A stretch of DNA of 6,120 nt from positions 1 through 6,120 of the forward strand of contig JAHEOI010000052.1 of NCBI GenBank assembly GCA_018610125.1, read 5' to 3'. Below, in pieces: positions 1 to 5,734 of the stretch. Both the position numbers and the translations under genes were made by a program. Each line of letters starts with the position of its first letter. The stretch's first letter is position 1. Under the pieces are notes generated by a model, which made no database searches, was not told where the DNA came from, and saw only the letters and a program-made list of their open reading frames with translations. This DNA is from Verrucomicrobiota bacterium (GTDB lineage: Bacteria > Verrucomicrobiota > Verrucomicrobiia > Limisphaerales > JAHEOI01).

Positions 1-2
1 AA

Positions 3-272
3 AACAGCCGAAACAGCAGTCGGCCTCCGGCCTCGGATTTCCCAAAACCACCTAAAAACGCCAACCGAAACCGCCGCAGCGGTCGTCGTCGCCGCCTGCC
101 GGGCGGCCAAAAGGATCATCCCGGCTCAACGCTGCAGTGGAATCCCAATCCCGACCATGTCTGCTATCACACGGTCTTTCTCGTGAGTAACGTAGCGCTG
201 CAGCGTCCCTTGAAGGCGATGGCCACCGCAGCGTCGTCCCTTCAAAGTAACCCATCGCGGCTCGACGGTTGA
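3..272 (+). other. Unassigned left flank; possible 3' end of an unknown ORF
   Basis: Nothing in positions 1-284 is recognisable. The only thing to note is that plus-strand frame 3 is open from the window edge to a TGA at 270-272, about 89 codons. It has an arginine-rich stretch (RNRRSGRRRR) followed by a more ordinary segment (STLQWNPNPDHVCYHTVFLVSN). It could be the tail of a gene converging on the pseudopilin gene, whose stop is only 12 bases further on. I recognise no family, see no motif, and GC-rich DNA gives open frames of this length by chance. Frame 1 is also open for about 62 codons, which weakens the case. Confidence 0.15.
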
Positions 273-284
273 AGCGCTTTCCGA

Positions 285-1148
285 TTAACGGATCGGCGAG
301 GTGCAGTGGCGCTGCAGCCACATCACGTCGGGATTAAACGGCGACGATACATTAAGTTGAAGCAATTGGCCTCGCTCCAGCTCGGGCTTGGTCCGCGGAT
401 CCCTCCATTCCTTGATCTCGGCGTGTCCGTCCGCGAATGAAAGGCTTCCGGCACCATTGTGGTAGTGGGCCGGATAGTTGACGATTCGCGTCTTAAATCC
501 CTTGCCCGACATATCGACCGCGAAAAAGCCGTCATCGATGCTGTCCTCGCGCTCGTCCAAGAAAACAAACGCACGACTTGGAGGTGGTTGGACGATTTCC
601 GAGACCTTCCTGAAGGTGCGGAAGTCCGGGGTGTTGATCCAGTTTTCGTTGCCGTTCATGCGTCCATTCATCGAGACGCTCCGCACGCGCTCATACACCT
701 TCCCGCCGAACGTCACTGTGCTCTTGTCGGCGGGGCACTTGTAAACGCCAAGTGATTCGTGGTACGGCCAAAGCTTGCCCTGAGGCGAGGTAAGCAGATG
801 GACATTCGTGTTGTCCGTGCCACTTCGGTCCAGCCAGCCGTCAACCCAATGACCGTGGGCGTCCCCGACCGGACTTGTATCCCCATTCGGAACCATTGTC
901 CCCTCGTTGTCATCGGCATACATCTGCCAGGCAAGCTGAAGCTGCTTCAGGTTACTGAGACACTTGATCTGTTGCGCTTTTTCTTTGGCGCCATTAAGCG
1001 CCGGAAGAAGCATGCTTGCCAAAATGGCGATGATCGCAATCACCACCAACAGCTCGATCAACGTAAAGGCTCGAGTCGCCCGCCGACCCGGGTAAGATGC
1101 TGCTCCTTGCGCCACGGTCATCCACACGTCTCTCATATCGGACCTCAT
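285..1148 (-). CDS. Pseudopilin-like protein with prepilin N-terminus and H-X9-DG motif
   Basis: This encodes a 287-residue secreted or surface protein with a type IV prepilin / type II secretion pseudopilin N-terminus. Residues 28-44 (FTLIELLVVIAIIAILA) are the hydrophobic helix, with the conserved Glu at position 5 of the predicted mature chain (E32). The expected prepilin-peptidase cut is before F28, after Ala27 instead of the classical Gly. The next segment (LPALNGAKEKAQQIKCLSNLKQLQLAWQMYADDNEG) is characteristic of the large verrucomicrobial/planctomycete family. Near the C-terminus H230 is followed nine residues later by D240-G241, the H-X9-DG processing-associated motif. The gene ends in TAA at 285-287. 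ATG at 1148 gives the longest form. Met5 (1136), preceded by GAGG about six bases away, or Met10 (1121) would give a more normal short leader and may be the true start. Such proteins occur as many paralogues and usually have no known individual role. No secretion genes are adjacent. Confidence 0.92.
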   Translation of the reverse strand: MRSDMRDVWMTVAQGAASYPGRRATRAFTLIELLVVIAIIAILASMLLPALNGAKEKAQQIKCLSNLKQLQLAWQMYADDNEGTMVPNGDTSPVGDAHGHWVDGWLDRSGTDNTNVHLLTSPQGKLWPYHESLGVYKCPADKSTVTFGGKVYERVRSVSMNGRMNGNENWINTPDFRTFRKVSEIVQPPPSRAFVFLDEREDSIDDGFFAVDMSGKGFKTRIVNYPAHYHNGAGSLSFADGHAEIKEWRDPRTKPELERGQLLQLNVSSPFNPDVMWLQRHCTSPIR

Positions 1149-1171
1149 GATAGCTCTTGACTTGATTTCTG

Positions 1172-1201
1172 ATTATGAGCCCGTTCCCGCCGGTAACGCA
1201 A
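1172..1201 (-). promoter_or_regulatory. Possible sigma70-type promoter for the pseudopilin gene
   Basis: On the minus strand TTGCGT (1196-1201) and CATAAT (1172-1177) are separated by 18 bases. The -10 matches TATAAT at five of six positions, but the -35 keeps only TTG. Transcription would begin near 1165, giving a short leader to the ATG at 1148. It lies between the hexamer array and the gene. Verrucomicrobial promoters are not well defined, so this is a weak call. Confidence 0.25.
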
Positions 1202-1234
1202 ACCGATTCGACAATGGCAATTTTTACAACGAGG

Positions 1235-1320
1235 AAGGGAGAGGGAGAGGGAGAGTGAGAGTGAGAGTGAGAGGGAGAGGGAAAGGGAAAGGGAAAGGGA
1301 AAGGGAAAGGGAAAGGGAAA
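1235..1320 (+). repeat. Purine-rich hexanucleotide tandem array, 14 units
   Basis: Fourteen perfect 6-base units fill 1235-1318, with two further bases (AA) to 1320. Read on the plus strand the order is 1 x AAGGGA, 2 x GAGGGA, 3 x GAGTGA, 2 x GAGGGA, 6 x AAGGGA. The units differ by single transitions or transversions and are arranged almost symmetrically around the GAGTGA block. The plus strand is entirely purine except for three T residues (1256, 1262, 1268). The right side holds eight GGG runs from 1273 to 1317, six of them separated by exactly AAA, which is a textbook G-quadruplex pattern. The array starts 87 bases upstream of the pseudopilin ATG. It lies in no convincing gene: the Ser-Leu repeat it would encode on the minus strand is a translation artefact. 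It is a likely slippage-prone VNTR. Confidence 0.95.
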
Positions 1321-1335
1321 TGCCCATTTTTAATT

Positions 1336-1416
1336 CGCCCTTACAGGGCTTGAGACCGTTCGGATTTCGGTTCCCAGGGTGAATCCCGGGCTATGTTGAC
1401 TCGCACCTTCGGCGCT
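1336..1416. repeat. Three-hairpin intergenic repeat module (REP-like)
   Basis: Three small stem-loops follow one another. The first is GCCCT/AGGGC (1337-1341 and 1345-1349, loop TAC). The second is CCCAGGG paired with TCCCGGG (1373-1379 and 1384-1390, loop TGAA, one A-C mismatch and one G-U pair). The third is GCACC/GGCGC (1403-1407 and 1411-1415, loop TTC, one A-C mismatch). The outer two share a TCGC-C...G-GCT framework, so the module looks like two related short hairpins flanking a different central one. I recall similar 'TCGCCC..GGGCTT' / 'CCCGGG..' combinations as dispersed intergenic repeats in PVC and other environmental genomes, but copy number cannot be judged from one window. No RAYT transposase gene is present here. 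Confidence 0.5.
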
Positions 1417-1500
1417 CTCGGACAATGCCCCAGCGGGCCAGCCACGTGGCAGTGAGCTTCCGAGGGGTTTCGACCTTGTCCTCAACGTTCCACCAAAAGG

Positions 1501-1522
1501 AGGACCTCGGGGACGAGGTCCT
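1501..1522 (-). terminator. Perfect 9-bp hairpin, possible terminator of the selenoprotein gene
   Basis: AGGACCTCG (1501-1509) and CGAGGTCCT (1514-1522) form an uninterrupted 9-bp stem around a four-base loop. On the minus strand it begins 53 bases past the selenoprotein stop codon and is followed by CCTTTT, a short and impure T run. That makes it a weak intrinsic terminator or a 3'-end stabilising hairpin. It could equally be one more dispersed palindromic repeat like the others in these spacers. Confidence 0.4.
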
Positions 1523-1574
1523 TATCAGGGAGAAACGGATCGGTTGGCCTCCGTGATAGGGACGTTCCCCCGGG

Positions 1575-2405
1575 CTATTGAGAGGCCGCTTTTTGCCATG
1601 CCTCGGGCAATTCGACCGGTGCGCGTCTCCATGGCCATGGCGGCTTGACCAGCTCGCCGGATTCTTTGGCGTCGCGAGCTATCTCAAGGGCGCGATAAAG
1701 CACTTGGGCCTGGAGGACCGGGTGATGGGGCTCCCCGTAAGGATGCCCAAACGGCCACCGGACCAGCAGCATTCTCGGCGCCGGGACACTCTCTGCCATT
1801 CCTTGTTGAAGGTAAATCGCGACTGTCGGGATGCCGACCGACTCAAGAAAGCGGGCGAGCAGACTCACGGTCCGCTGACAGGTCCCTCAAGCCGGAGATA
1901 GGACGACCAGATCGGGTGGGTCTTTAAGCTGGTCTTTGAATTGGGAGTGAAAATCGGGAAGTCGCTTGTCCAAAAACTCAGGGACAAGGGGGTCTTCGAT
2001 GTGCCCCATGAAGCTTGGATGATGGGATGTCAGCGACCCGATCAAGCCATTTTCAGACAAGCGGTTGGCCAGCGGCAAAGGAAAGAGACAGTTGATATCG
2101 GCATCGGCGTCTGTGTGGTCGTAATAGTCGTGCGTGATTCGGAAATCGCTCTGATTTTTAGGGATCCATCGGAAGCTTGTATCGCCGTGGCTGTTGCCCA
2201 TATCGAAGGGGGGCTGCTCCGGCGTATGAACCCCGCCGGTCGTTACGAGCATCAACTTGGCTTGGAAGGGGGCTTGGGTGATTGGCTGCCACGGCTTTGC
2301 CGGGAGCTCGGAGGCGACCGATTTGACGGCTCGAAGGGTCAATTTCTCGGCCAATGATGGGAAGCGATTCAATACCTTTGCGATCAGACGGTGGTGCCAA
2401 GCCAT
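1575..2405 (-). CDS. GrdB-family selenoprotein (glycine/sarcosine/betaine reductase selenoprotein B-like), Sec at in-frame TGA
   Basis: This is a 276-residue protein read through one TGA (1887-1889), taken as selenocysteine 173. The parts before (172 residues) and after (103 residues) are in the same frame, so no indel is involved. Family features run across both: VTTGGVH (54-60), QPPFDM (64-69), GDTSFRWIP (74-82), ITHDYYD (90-96), IGSLTSHHPSFMGHI (122-136), then LVVLSPA-U-G-T-C-Q-R (166-178), ESVGIPTVAIYL (188-199) and RWPFGHPYGEPHHP (216-229). U-G-T-C is the active-site motif of GrdB, the selenoprotein B subunit of clostridial glycine reductase, with Cys176 as likely redox partner. The protein is shorter than classical GrdB and no grdA, grdC, grdE or thioredoxin gene is nearby, so Stickland glycine reduction is unlikely. 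It belongs to the orphan short form of the family, whose substrate is unknown. It is probably cytoplasmic, with no signal peptide. ATG at 2405 begins the conserved N-terminal region but has no good Shine-Dalgarno sequence. The gene ends in TAG. Ordinary annotation would split it or call it a pseudogene. Confidence 0.88.
1858..1889 (-). promoter_or_regulatory. Bacterial SECIS element with its recoded UGA
   Basis: On the minus strand the TGA (1889-1887) is followed by ten bases, then a 7-bp stem AGCGGAC / GTCTGCT (1876-1870 with 1864-1858; six Watson-Crick pairs and one G-U) closing a five-base loop CGTGA (1869-1865). The loop begins 17 bases after the TGA and has G as its second base. Published bacterial SECIS rules require a loop of about 3-14 bases with a G in the first two positions, 16-37 bases from the UGA, so this fits. 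The element would bind SelB and deliver Sec-tRNA. No selA, selB, selC or selD gene is in the window. Confidence 0.75.
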
Positions 2406-2439
2406 AAGAGAGGGGCCTTTAAGTAACGTTTTGGACCGT

Positions 2440-2445
2440 AGTATA
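2440..2445 (-). promoter_or_regulatory. Possible -10 element upstream of the selenoprotein gene
   Basis: TATACT on the minus strand matches TATAAT at five of six positions and lies 35 bases before the ATG at 2405. No acceptable -35 hexamer stands 16-18 bases upstream, so this is only a candidate. Confidence 0.2.
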
Positions 2446-2483
2446 CATTGTGCGGCGGTATTTTGCTACTCATCAAAGACCGA

Positions 2484-2498
2484 TTCCGCGAAGCGGAA
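2484..2498. repeat. Short hairpin in the divergent spacer
   Basis: TTCCGC (2484-2489) and GCGGAA (2493-2498) pair perfectly around a GAA loop. It lies about 80 bases upstream of the selenoprotein start and is the leftmost stem-loop of the 2406-2837 spacer. There is no T run for a terminator in either direction, and I assign no function. Confidence 0.4.
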
Positions 2499-2572
2499 AA
2501 TCAGCGAGGCGTTCGGCAGCGACAATTCGACGCGGTTAAAATCGTAACCCCTTAACATGCCTTGCCGGGTCT

Positions 2573-2725
2573 GAGGCAACGCCTCGCTAGGGGCCTTGAA
2601 AGGCCGAAGTTTGTTGAGGATGGGTCATGTTTGAGAATGCCTTCGCACAGGCGAAGGCGCGGACCGCAGCGGAGTGCGGTCTCTGCCGCAACAGCGGTGG
2701 TAGGGTCGGCAGTCCGCTGCCGACC
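2573..2725. repeat. Cluster of six stem-loops in the divergent spacer
   Basis: Six perfect inverted repeats stand in a row. GAGGC/GCCTC (2573-2585, loop AAC); GGCCT/AGGCC (2592-2605, loop TGAA); GCCTTCGC/GCGAAGGC (2639-2658, loop ACAG); GACCGCA/TGCGGTC (2662-2681, six-base loop); CCGC/GCGG (2686-2697, loop AACA); GGTCGGCAG/CTGCCGACC (2704-2725, loop TCCG). The last four are packed into 87 bases with only 3-6 bases between them. The string around 2659-2725 resembles dispersed GC-rich palindromic repeats I associate with verrucomicrobial intergenic DNA. No open frame here is convincing, and apart from these stems I see nothing else in 2406-2837, including no clear promoter for the downstream plus-strand genes. 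Confidence 0.7.
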
Positions 2726-2837
2726 TGGATCGCACTCATGCCTCGCCAGCTTTCTAACTTGGTTTGGTGCGCAAGGTGTGCGACGATCTGACAGGCAACA
2801 GAGTAAACGCGACGGCATCGATTAAGAAGTAAGGGAT

Positions 2838-4262
2838 ATGGAAGGAGCGGATCCATCGTGGGCGTCGGGCTCGGGCTCGATCTCGGATAGGGAGGCGAGC
2901 GTCAGCGTGCAGCAAGGTGTCGGCTCCTATGAGAACCCACAAGCGGTGCGGCAACTAACGCACGAGACACTGGCCCGTCTTGGCCTGCCCAGTGACTTTA
3001 TTAAGCCGGGGGATCGTGTCGTGCTGAAGCCGAATTGGGTCAAGGAGCATGATGAACGGCATCCGGAGCCTGGACACTGGGAACATGTCGTGACCCATCC
3101 CAGTGTGATCGAGGCCGTTGTGGATTGGGTGGCGCCGCAGCTCAATGGGCGGGGTTCCATCACGATATGCGATGCCCCCCAAACCGATTCTTCTTTCGAG
3201 CGGCTGAGGCGCTACTGTGATTTTGACAGGCTCGAGAAGGAGTGGCAGCAGCGTTATCCCGGGATCACGATTCAATTCGTCGATTTGCGACCGGAGGAGT
3301 GGCATGCCGTCGATGGCGTGACGGTTTCGAAAAAAGCGTTGCCGGGCGACCCGGAGGGGAGCACGCATGTCCGGCTGGACGACGCGAGTGAATTTGTCGG
3401 GTTCCATGGTGAAGGCCGTCTCTTTGGGGCGTCATTCGACATGGCCGAGACGAATGCCCGGCATCAAGGGAGCCGCCATGACTACTTGCTTTGCCGAACA
3501 CCGATGGAGGCCGACGTCGTCATCAACTTGCCCAAGCTGAAGACACACAAAAAAGTCGGCTTGACTTGCGCACTGAAGAATTTGGTAGGGATCAATGCGA
3601 ACAAGAACTGGTTGCCGCATCATACGGAAGGAACGCCCGAAGACGGGGGCGATCAATTCCCTGCCGCCACCCGTAAGGCCCGTTTGGAGAATGCTTGGAT
3701 GGGGCGTGCGAAGCGGTTCTTGGCCGATCGACCACGCCTGTCGCGCTGCTTTGTCCCGTTGAAGAAGCTGGGGCGACTTTATTTCGGCGATACGCAGCAG
3801 GTGGTTCGTTCGGGCAACTGGTATGGGAATGATACTTGTTGGCGAATGGTACTGGACCTTAATAAGTGCCTCTTTTTCTTTGATGGCGAGGGGAATCGGC
3901 GCCGGCGTCCCCGGCGCTACTTGGCGATCGTCGATGGCATCGTCGGAGGTGAGGGCAACGGGCCAATGGCCCCGGACCCGAAACCGTCCGGGGTAATTCT
4001 TGCCGGGATCCATCCCCTTGCCGTGGACTGTGTCGCCGCGACGCTGATGGGATTCGACTGGGAGAGACTGCCTCTGCTAAAGCGGGCCTTTGAAATGAAC
4101 CGGCTCAATTTTGTTGGGTTCGGTCCCAAGAATATCGAAATCCGCTCAAACGTGCCGAAGTGGGCCGGTGGGCTTGCCGAGATGGAAGAGGTGCTTCATT
4201 TTCGGCCGCATTTCGGCTGGGTTGGTGCCTTGGAGCGCAAGCCGCAAAGCTTGAGCGAGTAG
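2838..4262 (+). CDS. DUF362 domain-containing protein, polysaccharide-locus type
   Basis: This encodes 474 residues. The DUF362 (PF04015) hallmarks are present: VKPN-like strand GDRVVLKPNWV with K64-P65-N66, ITICDAPQTDSS soon after, EADVVINLPKLKTHKKVGLTCALKN (224-248), a long insert ending in NWYGNDTCWRMVLDLN (327-342), YLAIVDGIVGGEGNGPM, and GVILAGIHPLAVDCVAATLMGFDW (about 385-405). The biochemical role of the family is unknown. Some members carry ferredoxin-type CxxCxxC clusters, but this one has only scattered single cysteines and no signal peptide or membrane segment, so it is probably a soluble cytoplasmic enzyme. Such proteins recur in exopolysaccharide gene clusters beside the kind of genes that follow here. 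ATG at 2838 has AAGGG only two bases upstream. The first 20 residues are low in complexity, so GTG at 2907, with GGGAGG eleven bases upstream, is an alternative start. It is followed after 29 bases by the PaaK-like gene. Confidence 0.88.
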   Translation: MEGADPSWASGSGSISDREASVSVQQGVGSYENPQAVRQLTHETLARLGLPSDFIKPGDRVVLKPNWVKEHDERHPEPGHWEHVVTHPSVIEAVVDWVAPQLNGRGSITICDAPQTDSSFERLRRYCDFDRLEKEWQQRYPGITIQFVDLRPEEWHAVDGVTVSKKALPGDPEGSTHVRLDDASEFVGFHGEGRLFGASFDMAETNARHQGSRHDYLLCRTPMEADVVINLPKLKTHKKVGLTCALKNLVGINANKNWLPHHTEGTPEDGGDQFPAATRKARLENAWMGRAKRFLADRPRLSRCFVPLKKLGRLYFGDTQQVVRSGNWYGNDTCWRMVLDLNKCLFFFDGEGNRRRRPRRYLAIVDGIVGGEGNGPMAPDPKPSGVILAGIHPLAVDCVAATLMGFDWERLPLLKRAFEMNRLNFVGFGPKNIEIRSNVPKWAGGLAEMEEVLHFRPHFGWVGALERKPQSLSE

Positions 4263-4291
4263 GAGCGCGAAGCCAAGAGTGTTGAGGGCCA

Positions 4292-5719
4292 ATGAGCTTG
4301 GAAGATCGACTGTATCCATTCCTTTCACTGTATGAGCGTTTACCCGAAGGACTGCGGAACAGTCTCGGTTGGGCTTATCGGCATTTGCCGCGACGGTGGC
4401 GGTGGGGCAAGGAGTATGTCCGATTCCGTCGATTGATTCGACAGAGCGAGCAATGGTCGCTTGAGGCGATTCGGGAGTACCAGATCAAGGAATTGAGACG
4501 TGTCCTCCATCATGCCTCGAACTTTTGTCCCTATTACCATAAGGCATTTATTCGGGCCGGGTTCCGCCCGGAAAGTCTCCATCAACTGGAGGATATCGAA
4601 GGGTGTCCTTTTCTCGAGAAGGAAGACCTCCAAAAGCACTTGCCGGATCTTGTCTCTTCGGAGATCCCGGCGACCTCGCGCTTGTACATGACCACGGGTG
4701 GATCGACCGGGACGCCGGTCGGGTTTTATCTCCAAAAGGGCGTCAGCCGTCCCAAAGAGCAAGCCTTTCTGGAAGCGATGTGGCGCCGCGTCGGTTATTT
4801 CGATGGGGCGAGACTGGCTGTCATTCGAGGCCATGTGACCAGCTCCGAGTCGGAAGGGCGGGCGGTTTCTTACGAGCCGACACGGAATTGGCTCATTCTA
4901 TCCTCGTATCATTTGACCCGGGATCGGCTGCCGGAGTACTTGGAGGCGCTGGAACGTTTTCGACCGGATTTCCTGCACGCGTATCCATCCGCGGCATTGA
5001 TGCTGGCGGAATATCTGGAAACGGAAGGGCTGTCATGGAAGGTTCCGTTACGCGCGGTCTTATGCGGATCGGAGCGGCTGACCCTGCCGCAGAAACGGCT
5101 TCTGGAAAGGGTTTTTGGCTGTCGGGTGTATCGCTGGTATGGGCATGCCGAGCGAGTTGTGCTGGCGGGTGAGGGGGAACTTTCCGAGCTCTTTTACTTC
5201 TTTCCGTTATACGGTTATGTCGAGTTTGGTCCGCCGGACGAGGAAGGGCTCCGGGAGGTGATCGGCACCAGTTTCCACAATTTGGCAATGCCACTGATTC
5301 GCTATCGGACCGGCGATTATGTCCGGTTGGCCCAACCCGAGAGCTCCGATAGCCTTGAATTCCCTTGGCCGGCTGTGGTGGAAATTTCGGGTCGAGGACA
5401 GGAATTCCTAATCAGTGGGAAGGGACGTCGCATTTCCCTGACGGCGTTTAACATGCATGATGCCGTTTTTGATAATCTTTATTCGATTCAATTTTATCAG
5501 GATGAGCCGGGACGGACGGAATTCCGGTATGTGCCGTCGCCGGAGTTTGATCCCGCGCAGCTCGAGTCGATTCAGGCCGCGATCCAAAGAAAGTTGGGCG
5601 ACGACTTTGAGGTGGAGCTGCGCGAAGTCAGGGAAGTCGAAAGAACCGCTCGAGGGAAACAGCGATGGCTGGTGAGTCATCTCCCTCAATCCACCAGCCA
5701 AGGCGCCGAGTCAGGATAA
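4292..5719 (+). CDS. PaaK/CapK-like adenylate-forming enzyme (phenylacetate-CoA ligase family)
   Basis: This encodes 475 residues of the ANL superfamily branch annotated as phenylacetate-CoA ligase-like, CapK or coenzyme F390 synthetase-like. The ATP-phosphate loop is TTGGSTGTPVGF (from T134), the A5-like motif is YGHAE (283-287; aromatic PaaK proteins usually have YG.TE), RTGD (339-342) binds the ribose, and the C-terminal domain ends in RTARGKQRWLV with K456 placed as the catalytic lysine. The core is therefore intact and ATP-dependent adenylation of a carboxylate is likely, but the acceptor is unknown. In capsule and exopolysaccharide loci members may activate an acyl or amino-acid group for decorating the polymer, which is inference. 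There is no signal peptide. ATG at 4292 is the first start after an in-frame TGA at 4283, with GAGGG (4284-4288) only three bases upstream. It sits 29 bases after the DUF362 gene and 15 before the next, consistent with one operon. Confidence 0.9.
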   Translation: MSLEDRLYPFLSLYERLPEGLRNSLGWAYRHLPRRWRWGKEYVRFRRLIRQSEQWSLEAIREYQIKELRRVLHHASNFCPYYHKAFIRAGFRPESLHQLEDIEGCPFLEKEDLQKHLPDLVSSEIPATSRLYMTTGGSTGTPVGFYLQKGVSRPKEQAFLEAMWRRVGYFDGARLAVIRGHVTSSESEGRAVSYEPTRNWLILSSYHLTRDRLPEYLEALERFRPDFLHAYPSAALMLAEYLETEGLSWKVPLRAVLCGSERLTLPQKRLLERVFGCRVYRWYGHAERVVLAGEGELSELFYFFPLYGYVEFGPPDEEGLREVIGTSFHNLAMPLIRYRTGDYVRLAQPESSDSLEFPWPAVVEISGRGQEFLISGKGRRISLTAFNMHDAVFDNLYSIQFYQDEPGRTEFRYVPSPEFDPAQLESIQAAIQRKLGDDFEVELREVREVERTARGKQRWLVSHLPQSTSQGAESG

Positions 5720-5734
5720 GAGAGACGCATCTTC

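Noticed and set aside
459..1160. Plus-strand ORFs opposite the pseudopilin gene
   Set aside because: They are antisense shadows of a gene with strong family motifs on the other strand.
1235..1320. CRISPR array
   Set aside because: Units are 6 bases with no spacers; it is a simple tandem repeat.
1145..1327. Minus-strand ORF encoding a Ser-Leu repeat protein
   Set aside because: It is only the translation of the hexamer array plus flanking sequence; no family similarity or ribosome site.
1441..1450. Perfect 10-bp palindrome GCCACGTGGC as an operator
   Set aside because: A single isolated palindrome, more than 100 bases from either gene and not placed near a promoter; chance occurrence in GC-rich DNA is plausible.
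1575..2405. Frameshifted or degraded pseudogene as explanation for the TGA
   Set aside because: Both halves are in the same frame, there is only one stop, it falls on the family's selenocysteine position, and the SECIS geometry fits. Sequence error is possible but would have to hit that exact codon.
2552..2856. Overlapping ORFs of 80-90 codons on both strands in the hairpin-rich spacer
   Set aside because: Several frames are open at once because of GC-rich palindromes; the products are Arg/Cys/Pro-rich and match nothing known to me.
2858..2890. Short reading frame from GTG at 2858 behind the strong GGAAGGAG at 2840
   Set aside because: It is out of frame with the DUF362 gene and stops after ten codons; a leader peptide is conceivable but nothing supports it.
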